Origin: JBBSAT01 sp044223665
GTDB lineage: Bacteria; Myxococcota_A; Polyangia; Polyangiales; Sandaracinaceae
DNA: 64,000 bases
Direction: 5' to 3'
NCBI GenBank assembly: GCA_044223665.1
Contig: JBGALT010000002.1
Span: forward strand, 1-64,000
A program made the translations under genes and the position numbers. The first letter of the stretch is position 1. Every line of letters begins with the position of its first letter. This document shows positions 51,932-61,142 of this stretch, piece after piece. The notes under the pieces were generated by a model that was not told the DNA's origin, made no database searches, and saw only the letters and a list, made by a program, of their open reading frames with translations.

Positions 51932-53637
51932 TCCACGCTCGCGGCGACGTAGCGCGTGCTGACCGGGCATCGGACGACGAGCGAGCGCTCGCCGACCTGG
52001 GCGTCGGGCGGCACGCCGAAGCTCGCGTGGAAGACGCCGTGCTCGTCGGTCACCGTCACGCCGAGCAAGAGCTCGGCACCGTGGGCGTCCCGCAGGAGGA
52101 CCTCGACCCGGACGCCCTCGGCGGGAGCGGCGTCGCTCGTTGCGCGCCCCGTCACCTCGAAGCTCTGCCCACGCAGCACGTCCCAGTGCCGCCGGTCGAG
52201 CGCGAGCGAGAGCGGCGCGCGCGTGGGCCGGGGTGACGGGTTGCCGAGACCGAGCGGATCGGGCGCGACCGGCGTGTCCGTCTCGCCTGGCTCGGTGGCC
52301 GCCCGATCGGTCGCGCCGGTGCCGGTGGCGACACCCGCGGGGTCGTCCACGCTCGCTCCGCCCGTCCCGGACGACGTCGTGCTGGCGCTGCTCGCGCTGC
52401 TGCTGTGGGCGAGCGCTCGTTCGTAGGCCGCCGGTCGCGGGAGCGGATCGCGGACGTCCGGCTGGTAGGCGGGGCCGGCATCGGCGCGCCGCGAGACGAG
52501 CCCTTGCGCCGATCCGCCGAGGTCGACCCGCAGCCATCCACGGCGCTCGGGCATGTGGATCTCGACCCACGCGTGCGCCTCGTTCTCGACGAAGCGCGTG
52601 GGGACGCCCAGCGCCATCGCGGTGATCGCGAAGCCGTACGCGCGATGGCGGCAGACGCCCCGCATGCCCCGCGCGAGGTCGAGAAAGATGTTGCCGGTGT
52701 CGGCGGGCGGCTCCTCCGACTCCTCGAAGGAGCGGAAGTGCTCGACGAGGACCGACACCACGCGGTCGAAGGGGTCGCCCCGCTCGAGGCCGAGATCGTA
52801 CCGTGCGAAGGCGAGCGCGTCGCTCTCCACGGAGTCGGGGAGCACCGGCACCTCCGCGACCAGCGCGTCGCTCGGCGCGGTCGGGAGCGCGGCGCTCGCG
52901 TCGAGCCCGAAGTACGTGCGCGGCGCATCGGTGAGGAAGACGACGCGGACCTCGCGCGGGCCGTGCTCGCTCTCGAGCACCGCATAGAAGTTGTCGGCGT
53001 GGTCGCGCTCCAGGTGGACGCGCGCGCTCGGGGGCTCGGTGCGCAGCGTGAGGATGCGGGACTCGGGGGAGACGCTCGGGAGCGGGACGGTGTTTCCGTC
53101 CGAGAAGTCGAGCACCACGCTGCCCCAGAAGCGATCGCGCGGCCGGGCGTCGGGCGGCGCGGTGCCGACCCCGTCGATCGGCACCGTCGTGCGCGCCCCG
53201 TCGGCCACCGCCAGCACGGGGACGCCGCCGACCAGCGCCACCCCGTCGAGCGCCGTCACGCGCTTGTAGGGAGTGATGGTGGGCGTGAAGACCTCGAAGT
53301 AGCCGACGGCGCCCGGAAGCGCCGTGACGCGGTCGGGCCGGAAGGTGGGCGAGCGCCGGCCGACCTCTTCGCTCTCGCGACCATCGCCGGGCAACGAGCG
53401 CATCGGGCGCTCGCCGTCGCGGAGCGAGCCGCCCGCCGGCGGAGGCACCAACGCGCCCCCGACCACGATCGCCGCCGGCTCGGCGCTCCCTGCCGTCGAC
53501 ACGAGGGAGCTGCCGTCTTCGGCACCCGCGTTCGGCACGTACTCGTGGGCGACGAAGCTCTGCGCGAGGGCGCCGGCGGCCACGGCGAGCCCCGAGAGGG
53601 CCACCACGACGAGCGCAACGCGAGCCCGAGCCGTCAT
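51928..53637 (-). CDS. Secreted transglutaminase-like protein
   Basis: Protein of 569 residues. ATG 53637 gives a canonical signal (MTARARVALVVVAL...GALAQ); two earlier in-frame ATGs add at most 14 residues. The transglutaminase/protease core has Cys329 in RGVCRHRAYGF, His355 in NEAHAWVEIH and Asp372 in WLRVDLGG, so the triad is intact. The first 250 residues are strand-rich, and a Ser/Thr/Gly-rich linker (about 410-460) leads to a C-terminal immunoglobulin-like domain (SFEVTGRATSD...). Such proteins crosslink, or more often hydrolyse, peptides in the envelope. The stop overlaps the start of the GH5-like gene, so both are probably made together. Confidence 0.78.
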   Translation of the reverse strand: MTARARVALVVVALSGLAVAAGALAQSFVAHEYVPNAGAEDGSSLVSTAGSAEPAAIVVGGALVPPPAGGSLRDGERPMRSLPGDGRESEEVGRRSPTFRPDRVTALPGAVGYFEVFTPTITPYKRVTALDGVALVGGVPVLAVADGARTTVPIDGVGTAPPDARPRDRFWGSVVLDFSDGNTVPLPSVSPESRILTLRTEPPSARVHLERDHADNFYAVLESEHGPREVRVVFLTDAPRTYFGLDASAALPTAPSDALVAEVPVLPDSVESDALAFARYDLGLERGDPFDRVVSVLVEHFRSFEESEEPPADTGNIFLDLARGMRGVCRHRAYGFAITAMALGVPTRFVENEAHAWVEIHMPERRGWLRVDLGGSAQGLVSRRADAGPAYQPDVRDPLPRPAAYERALAHSSSASSASTTSSGTGGASVDDPAGVATGTGATDRAATEPGETDTPVAPDPLGLGNPSPRPTRAPLSLALDRRHWDVLRGQSFEVTGRATSDAAPAEGVRVEVLLRDAHGAELLLGVTVTDEHGVFHASFGVPPDAQVGERSLVVRCPVSTRYVAASVE

Positions 53638-53740
53638 CGACCGTGCCAGCATACGATCGAGACCCCGCGTCGGCCGCAAGGTTCCGCGCGGTCGTGCGCA
53701 CGGACCGCGCGCGGCCGCGCTCGAGCGCTCGCTCCCGGCG

Positions 53741-55681
53741 TCAGGGGATCGGCATGCGCACCAAGAAGCCGTCCTGCACGCCGACGGCGGTACGGCCCGT
53801 CGCGCCGAACGCCGAGGAAGACACCGCGCGCGCCGTCCCGCGCATCGTTCCGGCGACGTAGAGCCATCCGTCCCAGACGCCGCCCGTCAGGATCGCGGCC
53901 TGATCCGTCGCGGCCACGCGCTCCCACCGCGCCGGAACGCAGGTCGCGGCGTCGGCGACGATCGCCCACGACTCGGTACTGCCACCGTCGCTCGCGAGTG
54001 TGCCGAGGCCGGGTGGAGACACCAGCGCCGCCGACGAGCCCGCCATCACGACGCTCGCTCCGGTGCGCGCCACGACGTTCACCAGGTCGTTGCCCGTCCC
54101 GGCTGCGATGCGCTCGAGCGCGAGCACGCTTCCGTCGGCGGCCACGCGCGTGAGCGTGGCATCGGCGGCGGCATCGGTGCCGTGCGTGACGTGGCCATCG
54201 CCCACCCAGCTCATGTCGCCCCGCGCCGTGCCCCCGATGAAGATGTCGTCGCTCTCGTCGATGGCCGCGGCACGCGCCTCCGAGCCGGGGCTCGCGCTGC
54301 GCAGCGTCCAGGTGGGCGGTCGGATCGTCGCGAGCGATACGCGGTAGGCGAGCGCGGCGTTGCTCGCCTCGTCGCGGCCGAGAACGACCCCGAAGCCCGC
54401 GAGGGCGAGCCCGTAGTGCCAGCCGGTCGTGAGGTACTCGGTCGTGCCCAAGGCCATCGTCGCGACGTCGAAGCGCGTGACCGCGCACGAGTTGCCGAAC
54501 GAGTCCATGTCGGTGACGTAGAGGGTCCCTCCGTCGATCGCGGCGCCGGTCAGGTACACCGTCTCCGAGGCGAAGGGTGTCGCGGCGGTGATCGTGCCGC
54601 TCGCGTCCAGCCGGAGCGCGAACGCGCGGCTGGTCGCGGCGATGCCGTCGAACGTGCGTGCCACGCGCGGATCGGAGTAGACGAGCGCGTAGATCGCGCC
54701 GCTCGCGTCGAGCGTGATGGCGCCGACGCGCAAGCCGCCGATCGACTCGATTCCACGAGCGAAGCGCAGCACCGGCGCGGCGCCGCCCACGTCGTAGCAG
54801 GCGAGGAAGGCCTGCCCCAGACCGCTCGTGCCCTCCATGATCGTCTGCCCGCCGATCTGCATCGTGTGATCGGTCTCGCCTCCGAAGCAGACGGTCTGCG
54901 CACCGGCGCCGAAGGAGCGGACCTCCACGCTCGCCCCCACCGCTCCGGCGAACGCGATCGGCCCGGCCGTGCGCACGACGCCCCCGTCGCGCCCCGCATC
55001 GGGCCCGCCGTCCGTGCCGGAGTCGCCGCCGCCGTCTCGAGCGCCCGCGTCTCGAGCGCCCGCGTCGCTCGTGCCGCCGTCGCTCGTGCCGGAGTCGCGC
55101 GCACCGCCATCGTGGCCGCCGTCCGCGGCCCCACCGTCGATCCCCGCGTCCTCGGGGCGATCGGCGTCGGTCGTGGCGCCGTCGTGCCCGCCCGCGGCGT
55201 CGACGGGGCTCGCGGGATACGAGGGGAGCGTGCCGGGATCGACGAAGACTGGCTCGCAGCGGCCGCCACGACACGCGGTCTCGCCGGCGCACGAGACGCT
55301 CGCGCACTGCATCTCGAGGTACACGCGCAGCTCGAGCACACGACCGGCGAGGTATCCGCTCGAAGCGCGGGCGCTCGTCATGGTCGAGCCGTCGGCGCGC
55401 TGCGCCGTGACCTCGACGGTGAAGCGCCGGGAGGCATCGCCGCTCGCGGGCTCGAGCGCGAGCGTGAAGGGCAGCTCCGGAGCGTCCAGGCCCGGGCGCG
55501 CCGTGAGGGTGCGGAGCGTGTCGCCGGTCGGGCCCAGGATCCGCACGTCGAGCGCGGCCGCGTCGGCGCGCACGGTGGCATCCCCGTCGACCACGACGAT
55601 CGTCTGCGTCCTCGTGGCGCAGCCCGTGAGCCCGAAGGCCAGGACGGAGAGAGCCAGGAGCCGGAAAGGCGTGAGAGTCAT
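53741..55681 (-). CDS. Lipoprotein with DGG-rich linker and propeller-like repeats
   Basis: Predicted lipoprotein of 646 residues (LTGC). Residues 20-150 are beta-rich with a small Cys module (CASVSCAGETACRGGRC). A long Asp/Gly/Ala-rich linker (about 160-235; repeated DGG, DAG, RDG) follows. The remaining 400 residues contain repeated strand units with GDG, GTxxG and an alternating hydrophobic pattern, resembling seven-bladed SBBP-type propeller repeats. No catalytic motif is seen. The linker style is a common myxobacterial surface-protein trait. Its function is unknown; ligand binding is a guess. Confidence 0.65.
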   Translation of the reverse strand: MTLTPFRLLALSVLAFGLTGCATRTQTIVVVDGDATVRADAAALDVRILGPTGDTLRTLTARPGLDAPELPFTLALEPASGDASRRFTVEVTAQRADGSTMTSARASSGYLAGRVLELRVYLEMQCASVSCAGETACRGGRCEPVFVDPGTLPSYPASPVDAAGGHDGATTDADRPEDAGIDGGAADGGHDGGARDSGTSDGGTSDAGARDAGARDGGGDSGTDGGPDAGRDGGVVRTAGPIAFAGAVGASVEVRSFGAGAQTVCFGGETDHTMQIGGQTIMEGTSGLGQAFLACYDVGGAAPVLRFARGIESIGGLRVGAITLDASGAIYALVYSDPRVARTFDGIAATSRAFALRLDASGTITAATPFASETVYLTGAAIDGGTLYVTDMDSFGNSCAVTRFDVATMALGTTEYLTTGWHYGLALAGFGVVLGRDEASNAALAYRVSLATIRPPTWTLRSASPGSEARAAAIDESDDIFIGGTARGDMSWVGDGHVTHGTDAAADATLTRVAADGSVLALERIAAGTGNDLVNVVARTGASVVMAGSSAALVSPPGLGTLASDGGSTESWAIVADAATCVPARWERVAATDQAAILTGGVWDGWLYVAGTMRGTARAVSSSAFGATGRTAVGVQDGFLVRMPIP

Positions 55682-55733
55682 CGGGCCTCGTCGTTCTCGG
55701 GAGAGCTGGGGGATCTCGTGGGGGCGCGCGCGC

Positions 55734-56447
55734 TCAGAACGTGAGCGTCATGATCCGACCGCCGACGTCGCCCTGGACGCCTTCGCCCGGCGTGGTAGCG
55801 ATCGCCGCGCCCGCGACGACGCCGCCCACGACGAGCACGCCGGCCGTGACGACGAGCGCCCAGAACCACGGCTCGCTCGTCACGTCGGAGGAGGCGGGCG
55901 CGGGCGTGGGCGAGGCGAGCAGCGACTGATCTTCGACCTCGTCGGGCGGGGGCGTCTCGGCCACCGTGGCCTGCGTCTCGGCCCGTGCCTGCGTGCTCGT
56001 CGTGGTGGCCGTCTCGGAGCTCGCGGGCAGCTCGCTCACGGCGGCGCTCGCTCTCGGCACGGGCTCGGCGCTCGGCGCCTGCCCGAGCGAGCTCTCCATC
56101 CCGTGCAGGCGATGGACGAGCGTCGTGCGATCCGCCTCCGGGATCGTCGCCTCGGTGAGGTAGAGCCGGAGGGCGTCGACGGCGCCGCGGATGTCGCCCA
56201 TGTCGCGGCGCGAGAGATAGATGTTGTGGAGCAGCTCCGGCCGGTGCGAGAGGTCGTAGCTGCGCTGGAACTCCGCCGCCGCTTCGCGGAAGCGGCCGGC
56301 CTCGTAGTGCGTCATCGCCACCCGGAAGTGCTCGCGCGCCTCCGCGACCGCCGCCTCGTCCGAGGGCGGCGTGTCCTGCGCCGCGCTGGCGGCGGGAGCG
56401 AGCAGGACGGCGAGCGCGACCAGCACTGCAACCCAGGAATGCGTCAT
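55734..56447 (-). CDS. Exported TPR protein with C-terminal membrane helix
   Basis: Protein of 237 residues starting at ATG 56447, with signal MTHSWVAVLVALAVLLAPAASAAQ. Residues about 30-120 form two or three TPR-like helix pairs (AREHFRVAMTHYEAGRFREAAAEFQRSYDL, LLHNIYLSRRDMGDIRGAVDALRLYL). A Ser/Thr/Pro-rich linker follows, then a hydrophobic helix (WFWALVVTAGVLVVGGVVAGAAI) and a short tail. It resembles the numerous myxobacterial TPR proteins placed beside Ser/Thr kinases. It is divergent from the kinase at 56589 and may share the control region that contains the GCGCGTTCC repeat. Confidence 0.7.
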   Translation of the reverse strand: MTHSWVAVLVALAVLLAPAASAAQDTPPSDEAAVAEAREHFRVAMTHYEAGRFREAAAEFQRSYDLSHRPELLHNIYLSRRDMGDIRGAVDALRLYLTEATIPEADRTTLVHRLHGMESSLGQAPSAEPVPRASAAVSELPASSETATTTSTQARAETQATVAETPPPDEVEDQSLLASPTPAPASSDVTSEPWFWALVVTAGVLVVGGVVAGAAIATTPGEGVQGDVGGRIMTLTF

Positions 56448-56530
56448 TCGGCGGCCTCCGAGCGTTGCCGAGGGGAGCAGCGAGTATGCCAAGCGCCAAA
56501 GGGCGTCACGAACCTTCGTCGGCGCACGCC

Positions 56531-56573
56531 GCGCGTTCCCGCCGAACGCGGGCGCGTCCTCACGAACGCGATC
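56531..56573 (+). repeat. GCGCGTTCC/GAACGC element, copy A
   Basis: This 43-bp element contains two tandem half-units of the form GCGCGTYCY...GAACGC. It reappears, with few changes, at 57953-57996. In this copy GCGTTC (56533-56538) pairs with GAACGC (56544-56549), and a second GAACGC follows at 56564. It ends 15 bp before the kinase start at 56589. It is a likely operator, promoter or leader element. Confidence 0.55.
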
Positions 56574-56588
56574 TTGTAGACTGCGATC

Positions 56589-57953
56589 GTGAGCGAGGCG
56601 CGAGGAAGCCCGTTCGAGCCCGGGATCCGGCTGGGAGAGCGCTATCGCTTGGGGGAGCGGCTCGCCGCGGGCGGCGTGGGCCAGATCTTCGAAGCGATCG
56701 ACGAGCGTCTCGATCGCCGGGTCGCCGTGAAGGTGGTGCGCACGCCGGGGCTGGCGGATCGTGGGACCCTCGCGAGGCTCGAGCGCGAGGCGCGGGCCGC
56801 CGCACGGATCCATCATCCGAACATCGTCGACGTCACCGACTTCGGCACGACGAGCGAGGGCTATCCCTTCCTCGTGATGGAGCGCCTGGAGGGTGAGACG
56901 CTCGAGGAGCGCATCGCGCGCGGCCCACTGCCGGTCTCGCTCGCGGTGGAGCTGCACGGGCAGCTGCTCGACGCGCTCGCGGCGGCACACGCGGCGGGCG
57001 TGCTGCATCGCGACGTGAAGCCGGCGAACGTGCTCGTGGGCGCGCTGCCGAGCGACGCCGTCGTCGTGACGCTTCTCGACTTCGGCCTCGCCGCGCTGTC
57101 GGAGGGGGCTGGCACGAGCAAGCTGACCGATGGCGGCGTGGTGCTCGGCTCTCCCGCTTACCTCGCCCCGGAGCGTCTGCTCGGCCAGCCGGCCGACGCG
57201 CGCGCGGATCTCTACGCGGTCGGTGTGTGCTTGTTCGAGGCGCTCACCGGCACGCGCCCCTTCGAGGCACCGAGCGCGCTCGTGTTGCGCGGGCGTGTGC
57301 TGACCGAGCCGGCGCCGCGCGCCCGGAGCCTCCGGCCCGAGCTCGCTCCGGCGCTCGACGCGCTCGTAGCGCGCGCGCTCGCCAAGAGCCCCGCCGAGCG
57401 CTTCGCATCGGCCGAGGAGATGCGCGATGCGCTGCGCGCGCTCGGCAGCGCGGGCCCCGAGACGATGCGCTCGCTCGATCCCGCGCCCGTCGCCGCGGCC
57501 GCCCGCCCCTCGCCGGCGCGCGAGTCGCTCGCTCCGGAGGGAGCTCGCTCGCGCCGAGGGCTCGGCTGGGTGGTCGCGGGCCTGGCGCTCGTCGCGGTCG
57601 TGGCGGTGCTGGCCGCGCTCGCCTCGTCGCGCGGCGCCGCTCCCATCGCGCGCCCGCTCGCCGTCGCGCCGCAGCCACCGGTCTCGTCGGTCCCTTCGGC
57701 TCCGGCTCCGTCGCGAGGGGTCAGCTCCCCGCCGAGCGTGGTGGCGGCCGTGCCCGTCGCACCGCCCTCGGCATCGCCGGCGCTCGAGGAGCCGGTCCCG
57801 CGCCCGGCCCGTCCCCCGACCGCGCGCCGCCCGCCGCAGGCGGTCTCGTCCGAGCACGCGCCGGTGCCGGCCGCTCCCGAGACGCCCTCCGAGCCCCCGC
57901 CGGCTCCGACGCCCAGCCCCACGATCGATCGCCCGATCGAGCCGGTCTGGTAG
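56589..57953 (+). CDS. Ser/Thr protein kinase with C-terminal membrane helix
   Basis: Kinase of 454 residues starting at GTG 56589. The core is complete: a Gly loop (LAAGGVGQ 25-32), Lys48 in VAVK, HRDVKPAN with Asp142, DFG 164-166 and GSPAYLAPE. A membrane helix follows near 330-350 (GWVVAGLALVAVVAVLAALA). The final 95 residues outside are Pro/Ala/Ser-rich and disordered, which might act as a spacer or cell-envelope sensor. Two copies of a palindromic unit lie just upstream. The next gene is another kinase in the same orientation. Confidence 0.88.
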   Translation: MSEARGSPFEPGIRLGERYRLGERLAAGGVGQIFEAIDERLDRRVAVKVVRTPGLADRGTLARLEREARAAARIHHPNIVDVTDFGTTSEGYPFLVMERLEGETLEERIARGPLPVSLAVELHGQLLDALAAAHAAGVLHRDVKPANVLVGALPSDAVVVTLLDFGLAALSEGAGTSKLTDGGVVLGSPAYLAPERLLGQPADARADLYAVGVCLFEALTGTRPFEAPSALVLRGRVLTEPAPRARSLRPELAPALDALVARALAKSPAERFASAEEMRDALRALGSAGPETMRSLDPAPVAAAARPSPARESLAPEGARSRRGLGWVVAGLALVAVVAVLAALASSRGAAPIARPLAVAPQPPVSSVPSAPAPSRGVSSPPSVVAAVPVAPPSASPALEEPVPRPARPPTARRPPQAVSSEHAPVPAAPETPSEPPPAPTPSPTIDRPIEPVW

Positions 57954-57996
57954 CGCGTTCCCGGCGGACGCGGCGCGTTCCCACGAACGCACGATC
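57953..57996 (+). repeat. GCGCGTTCC/GAACGC element, copy B
   Basis: This 44-bp element matches copy A (56531-56573) with few substitutions and begins on the last base of the upstream kinase stop codon. The second half has a perfect GCGTTC (57975-57980) and GAACGC (57985-57990) inverted repeat with a 4-bp spacer. It lies 62 bp before the second kinase start. It probably serves the same regulator as copy A. Confidence 0.55.
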
Positions 57997-58058
57997 GCCG
58001 CCGCGCATGCCCGCCACGCGCCGCGCGGTCACGGCACGCGTTCTGCTCCTCGGCGCGC

Positions 58059-59399
58059 GTGGACACGCTGCTCCCGCCCGCGGGAACGCTAGTCGGTGGT
58101 CGCTACCGCGTCGTCCGTGCGATCGGCAAGGGCGGCATGGGCGCCGTCTTCGAGGCCGAAGACACGGTGCTCGACCGCCGCGTCGCTCTGAAGGTGCTGC
58201 GTCGCGCCGAGCTCGACGACGAGCAGCAGCTCGCTCGCTTCGAGCGCGAGGCCCGCGCCGTGGCTCGCCTGAACGACCCGAACGTCGTCGGCGTCACCGA
58301 CTTCGTGCGCGATCCCACCTGGGGCCCCTCGATGGTGCTCGAGCTACTGGTGGGAGAGTCGCTGGCGCAGCGACTCTCGCGTGCGCCGCGTCTGGGCGAG
58401 GCCGAGCTCGTGGACATCGCGGTGCAGGCGCTGGGCGCGCTCGAGCGCGCGCACGAGGCCGGCATGATCCATCGAGATCTCAAGCCACCGAACCTCTTTC
58501 TCGTGACGCTCGGCAGCGGCCTGGTCGTCACCAAGGTGCTCGACTTCGGGATCGTGAAGCTGCTCGACGCCGGCCAGTCGCCCAAGCTCACGGCGCCGGA
58601 CGCGGCGATCGGGACGCCGGCCTACATGCCCGTCGAGCAGGCGCTCGGGAGCGTGATCGATGCCCGTGCCGACGTGTACGCGATGGGTGCCGTGCTCTAC
58701 GAAGCGCTCTCGGGCGAGCTCCCGTACCCCGATGGGGATCCGATGCAGGTCATCGGCGCCATTCTCGCCGGGCCCCCGCGCGATCTGGCCGACGTCGCCC
58801 CCGACGTCTCTCCGGGCCTGGTGAGCATCGTGATGCGCGCGATGGCGCGCGCGCCGGAGGATCGCTATCCCAGCGCGGCAGCGATGCGGGCCGCGCTCCG
58901 CAGCGTGCGGCTGATGCCGGCCGGATGGCGTCAGCGCGTGACGCCGCCGACGCGTGAGGCGCTCACCGTGCAGGAGCGGCCCGCGCGCGAGGAGGCTTCG
59001 GCGCCGGAGCTGCCCGCGGGTCTGGGGCGGCGGGGCCCGCCCTGGCCCGTCGTGATCGGTCTGCTCGCCCTCGTCGCCCTCGCGCTCGTCGCGCTCGGCT
59101 GGCGGTCGCACACGCGCGGGCCGGGCGAAGAGGGCGCTCCGCACGCGGCCGCCACGCCGCCGCCCGTCTTGCCCACGAGCGTGCCGCCCGCGAGGGTCGC
59201 TCCGCCAGCGTCGACCGTCGCCACGTCTGCGCTCGGTCCGTCGTCACCATCGCCGCCACCGCCGCCACCGCCGCCGCCGCTCCCTTCCGTGTCGACCCCG
59301 CGGCCTCGTCCACCCCGTACGAGCGCGCCGCCGCTGCCGACCGTGGCTCCCCGCACCTCGCTCGACGACGCGCCACTCGATCCGTTCGGCACGCGATGA
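58059..59399 (+). CDS. Ser/Thr protein kinase coupled to sigma-54 activator
   Basis: Kinase of 446 residues starting at GTG 58059. GKGGMG (23-28), Lys45 (VALK), HRDLKPPN (Asp140) and DFG (162-164) are intact. The usual SPEQ after the activation loop is MPVEQ here, keeping the Glu. One membrane helix (PVVIGLLALVALALVALG, about 330-348) is followed by a Pro-rich tail with a run of Pro near its end. The stop overlaps the ATG of the next gene (ATGA), so the kinase and the sigma-54 activator are probably co-translated. Phosphorylation of that activator by this kinase is a reasonable hypothesis, given myxobacterial precedents. Confidence 0.88.
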   Translation: MDTLLPPAGTLVGGRYRVVRAIGKGGMGAVFEAEDTVLDRRVALKVLRRAELDDEQQLARFEREARAVARLNDPNVVGVTDFVRDPTWGPSMVLELLVGESLAQRLSRAPRLGEAELVDIAVQALGALERAHEAGMIHRDLKPPNLFLVTLGSGLVVTKVLDFGIVKLLDAGQSPKLTAPDAAIGTPAYMPVEQALGSVIDARADVYAMGAVLYEALSGELPYPDGDPMQVIGAILAGPPRDLADVAPDVSPGLVSIVMRAMARAPEDRYPSAAAMRAALRSVRLMPAGWRQRVTPPTREALTVQERPAREEASAPELPAGLGRRGPPWPVVIGLLALVALALVALGWRSHTRGPGEEGAPHAAATPPPVLPTSVPPARVAPPASTVATSALGPSSPSPPPPPPPPPLPSVSTPRPRPPRTSAPPLPTVAPRTSLDDAPLDPFGTR

Positions 59400-61087
59400 G
59401 CGAACCGCTACCATCCTGCCCCATGAGCGATCCGAGCACCGTCTCCGTGCTCGCGCGCGCGCTGCGCGGTGCCAAGAGCTTCGAGGAAGGATGCCGGATC
59501 GCGGTCGACGCGCTCGCGTCGGTCGCGCGGCCGACCCTCGGCATCGAGGCGCTCGCCCGCGGGGTCGTTCACCTGCGCTCCGATCGAGGCGCCTACCGCG
59601 CGCTCGTCGTGCGGGAGCTCGCTCGCGGCGGACATGCGGCCATCGCGCCGTCGGCCACCGTGTTCTCCGCGGTCGATCGCGCCGGCGGTGGCGTCGCGGT
59701 GGATCTGGCCACCTGCCGCGGTGTCTCGCTCGCGGCGCGCGCGCCGATCGAGGTCGCGGCGGCGTTCCAAGCCCACGACGCGGGCGGCAGCATCGGGCAG
59801 ATGCTCGATCGGGAGACCACGCACCTCGTGGCGCTGCCTCTGCGTGGCGCGGGCCCGCTCGCCGGAATGATCTGTCTCGAGCTCGCGTGGCCGATGCACG
59901 TCGGTCTGCCGTGGCCGACGGGCCCCTGGAGCGCGGAGCTCGAGGCCCTCTCCGACGTCGCCGGCCCGCTCCTGCTCGCGCTGCCGCTCGACGAGCCGGC
60001 GCCTCGGGACGACGACGCGCTGCTGCCGGTGATCGGACAGCGGACGCGCTCGCTGGTGCGCGTTCTCTCCGTCTTCGCCACCCAGGACGAGACGTTGCTG
60101 CTCAGCGGCCCCACGGGCGCCGGTAAGTCGCGCCTCGCGCAGGTCTGTCATGCGCGCTCACCGCGCCACGCGCGCGCTTTCGAGACGGCGAACCTGCTGG
60201 CGGTGCCCGAGACGATCCAGATGGCGGAGCTCTTCGGGTGGCGAAAGGGCGCCTTCACCGGCGCGCACGCCGATCACGAGGGTCTCATCGCGCGGGCCGA
60301 AGGCGGCACGCTGTTCCTGGACGAGATCGACAAGCTCTCGCCCACCGCGCAAGCGGGTCTGTTGCGCGTGCTCGAGACCCGACGCTACGCGCCCCTCGGC
60401 GCGACGAAGGAGCGCCAGGCCAACGTCCGCTTCATCGTGGCGACGAACGCCGATCTCGCCGAGCGCGTGCGCGCCGGCGCATTCCGCGAAGACCTCTACT
60501 ATCGGATCAACGTCCTGCCGCTCCGCGTGCCGAGCCTCGACGAGCGACGCGACGAGATCGCCGGCTGGGCGCGCGCGCTGCTCGCACGGCGACAAGAGGG
60601 GACGAGCGGGCCCCGCGCGAGCTTCGACGACGAGGCGCTGGCACTGCTCGCCGAGCGGCACTGGCCGGGGAACCTCCGCCAGCTCGACAACGTCGTGCGT
60701 CGCGCGTTCGCGCTGGCGATCGCCGGCGAGGGAGATGGCTCCCGCGTCGGGCTCGAGCCAGTGCGTGCCGCGCTCGCGTTCGAGACCTCGTCGCCGGGGC
60801 CGAGGAGCGCGGGCGCGCCGAGGAGCGCGCTCGAGACCCTCGCGGCGGCGATCGTCGAGCGCGCCCTCGCCGAGCGCCGGGCGGGCCGCACCCTCGCGCT
60901 CGATGCGGTCGACGTGCTGGGCGCTGCCGTGCTCCGCGCCGCGATCGAGCGCGTGGGAAACGTGAAGGACGCCTACCTGCTCTTCGGCGCGGACGTGCTC
61001 GTCGAGAACCGCAATCACACCAAGCACTTCAAGCGCGTCACGCTCGCGCTCGACGCGCTGCTCGCGGCGCTCGACGACGAGCCATAG
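59396..61087 (+). CDS. Sigma-54-dependent enhancer-binding protein
   Basis: Protein of 563 residues. The first 200 residues resemble a degenerate GAF-type sensor (a strand-helix pattern without a known ligand motif). The AAA+ domain is typical of sigma-54 activators: Walker A GPTGAGKS (238-245), the sigma-54-contacting GAFTGA loop (285-290), Walker B GGTLFLDEID (303-312), and YYRINVLPLRVPSL with a HWPGNLRQLDNV segment. The C-terminus (ERVGNVKDAYLLFG, then HTKHFKRV) only weakly resembles a Fis-type helix-turn-helix, so DNA recognition may be unusual. An alternative ATG lies 27 bp downstream. The start overlaps the upstream kinase stop. Confidence 0.85.
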   Translation: MSEPLPSCPMSDPSTVSVLARALRGAKSFEEGCRIAVDALASVARPTLGIEALARGVVHLRSDRGAYRALVVRELARGGHAAIAPSATVFSAVDRAGGGVAVDLATCRGVSLAARAPIEVAAAFQAHDAGGSIGQMLDRETTHLVALPLRGAGPLAGMICLELAWPMHVGLPWPTGPWSAELEALSDVAGPLLLALPLDEPAPRDDDALLPVIGQRTRSLVRVLSVFATQDETLLLSGPTGAGKSRLAQVCHARSPRHARAFETANLLAVPETIQMAELFGWRKGAFTGAHADHEGLIARAEGGTLFLDEIDKLSPTAQAGLLRVLETRRYAPLGATKERQANVRFIVATNADLAERVRAGAFREDLYYRINVLPLRVPSLDERRDEIAGWARALLARRQEGTSGPRASFDDEALALLAERHWPGNLRQLDNVVRRAFALAIAGEGDGSRVGLEPVRAALAFETSSPGPRSAGAPRSALETLAAAIVERALAERRAGRTLALDAVDVLGAAVLRAAIERVGNVKDAYLLFGADVLVENRNHTKHFKRVTLALDALLAALDDEP

Positions 61088-61142
61088 CTCTCGAGAGAGC
61101 GGAGGGGAAAGGATGGCCGCGCCGAGCGGCCGGAGCGCTCGA

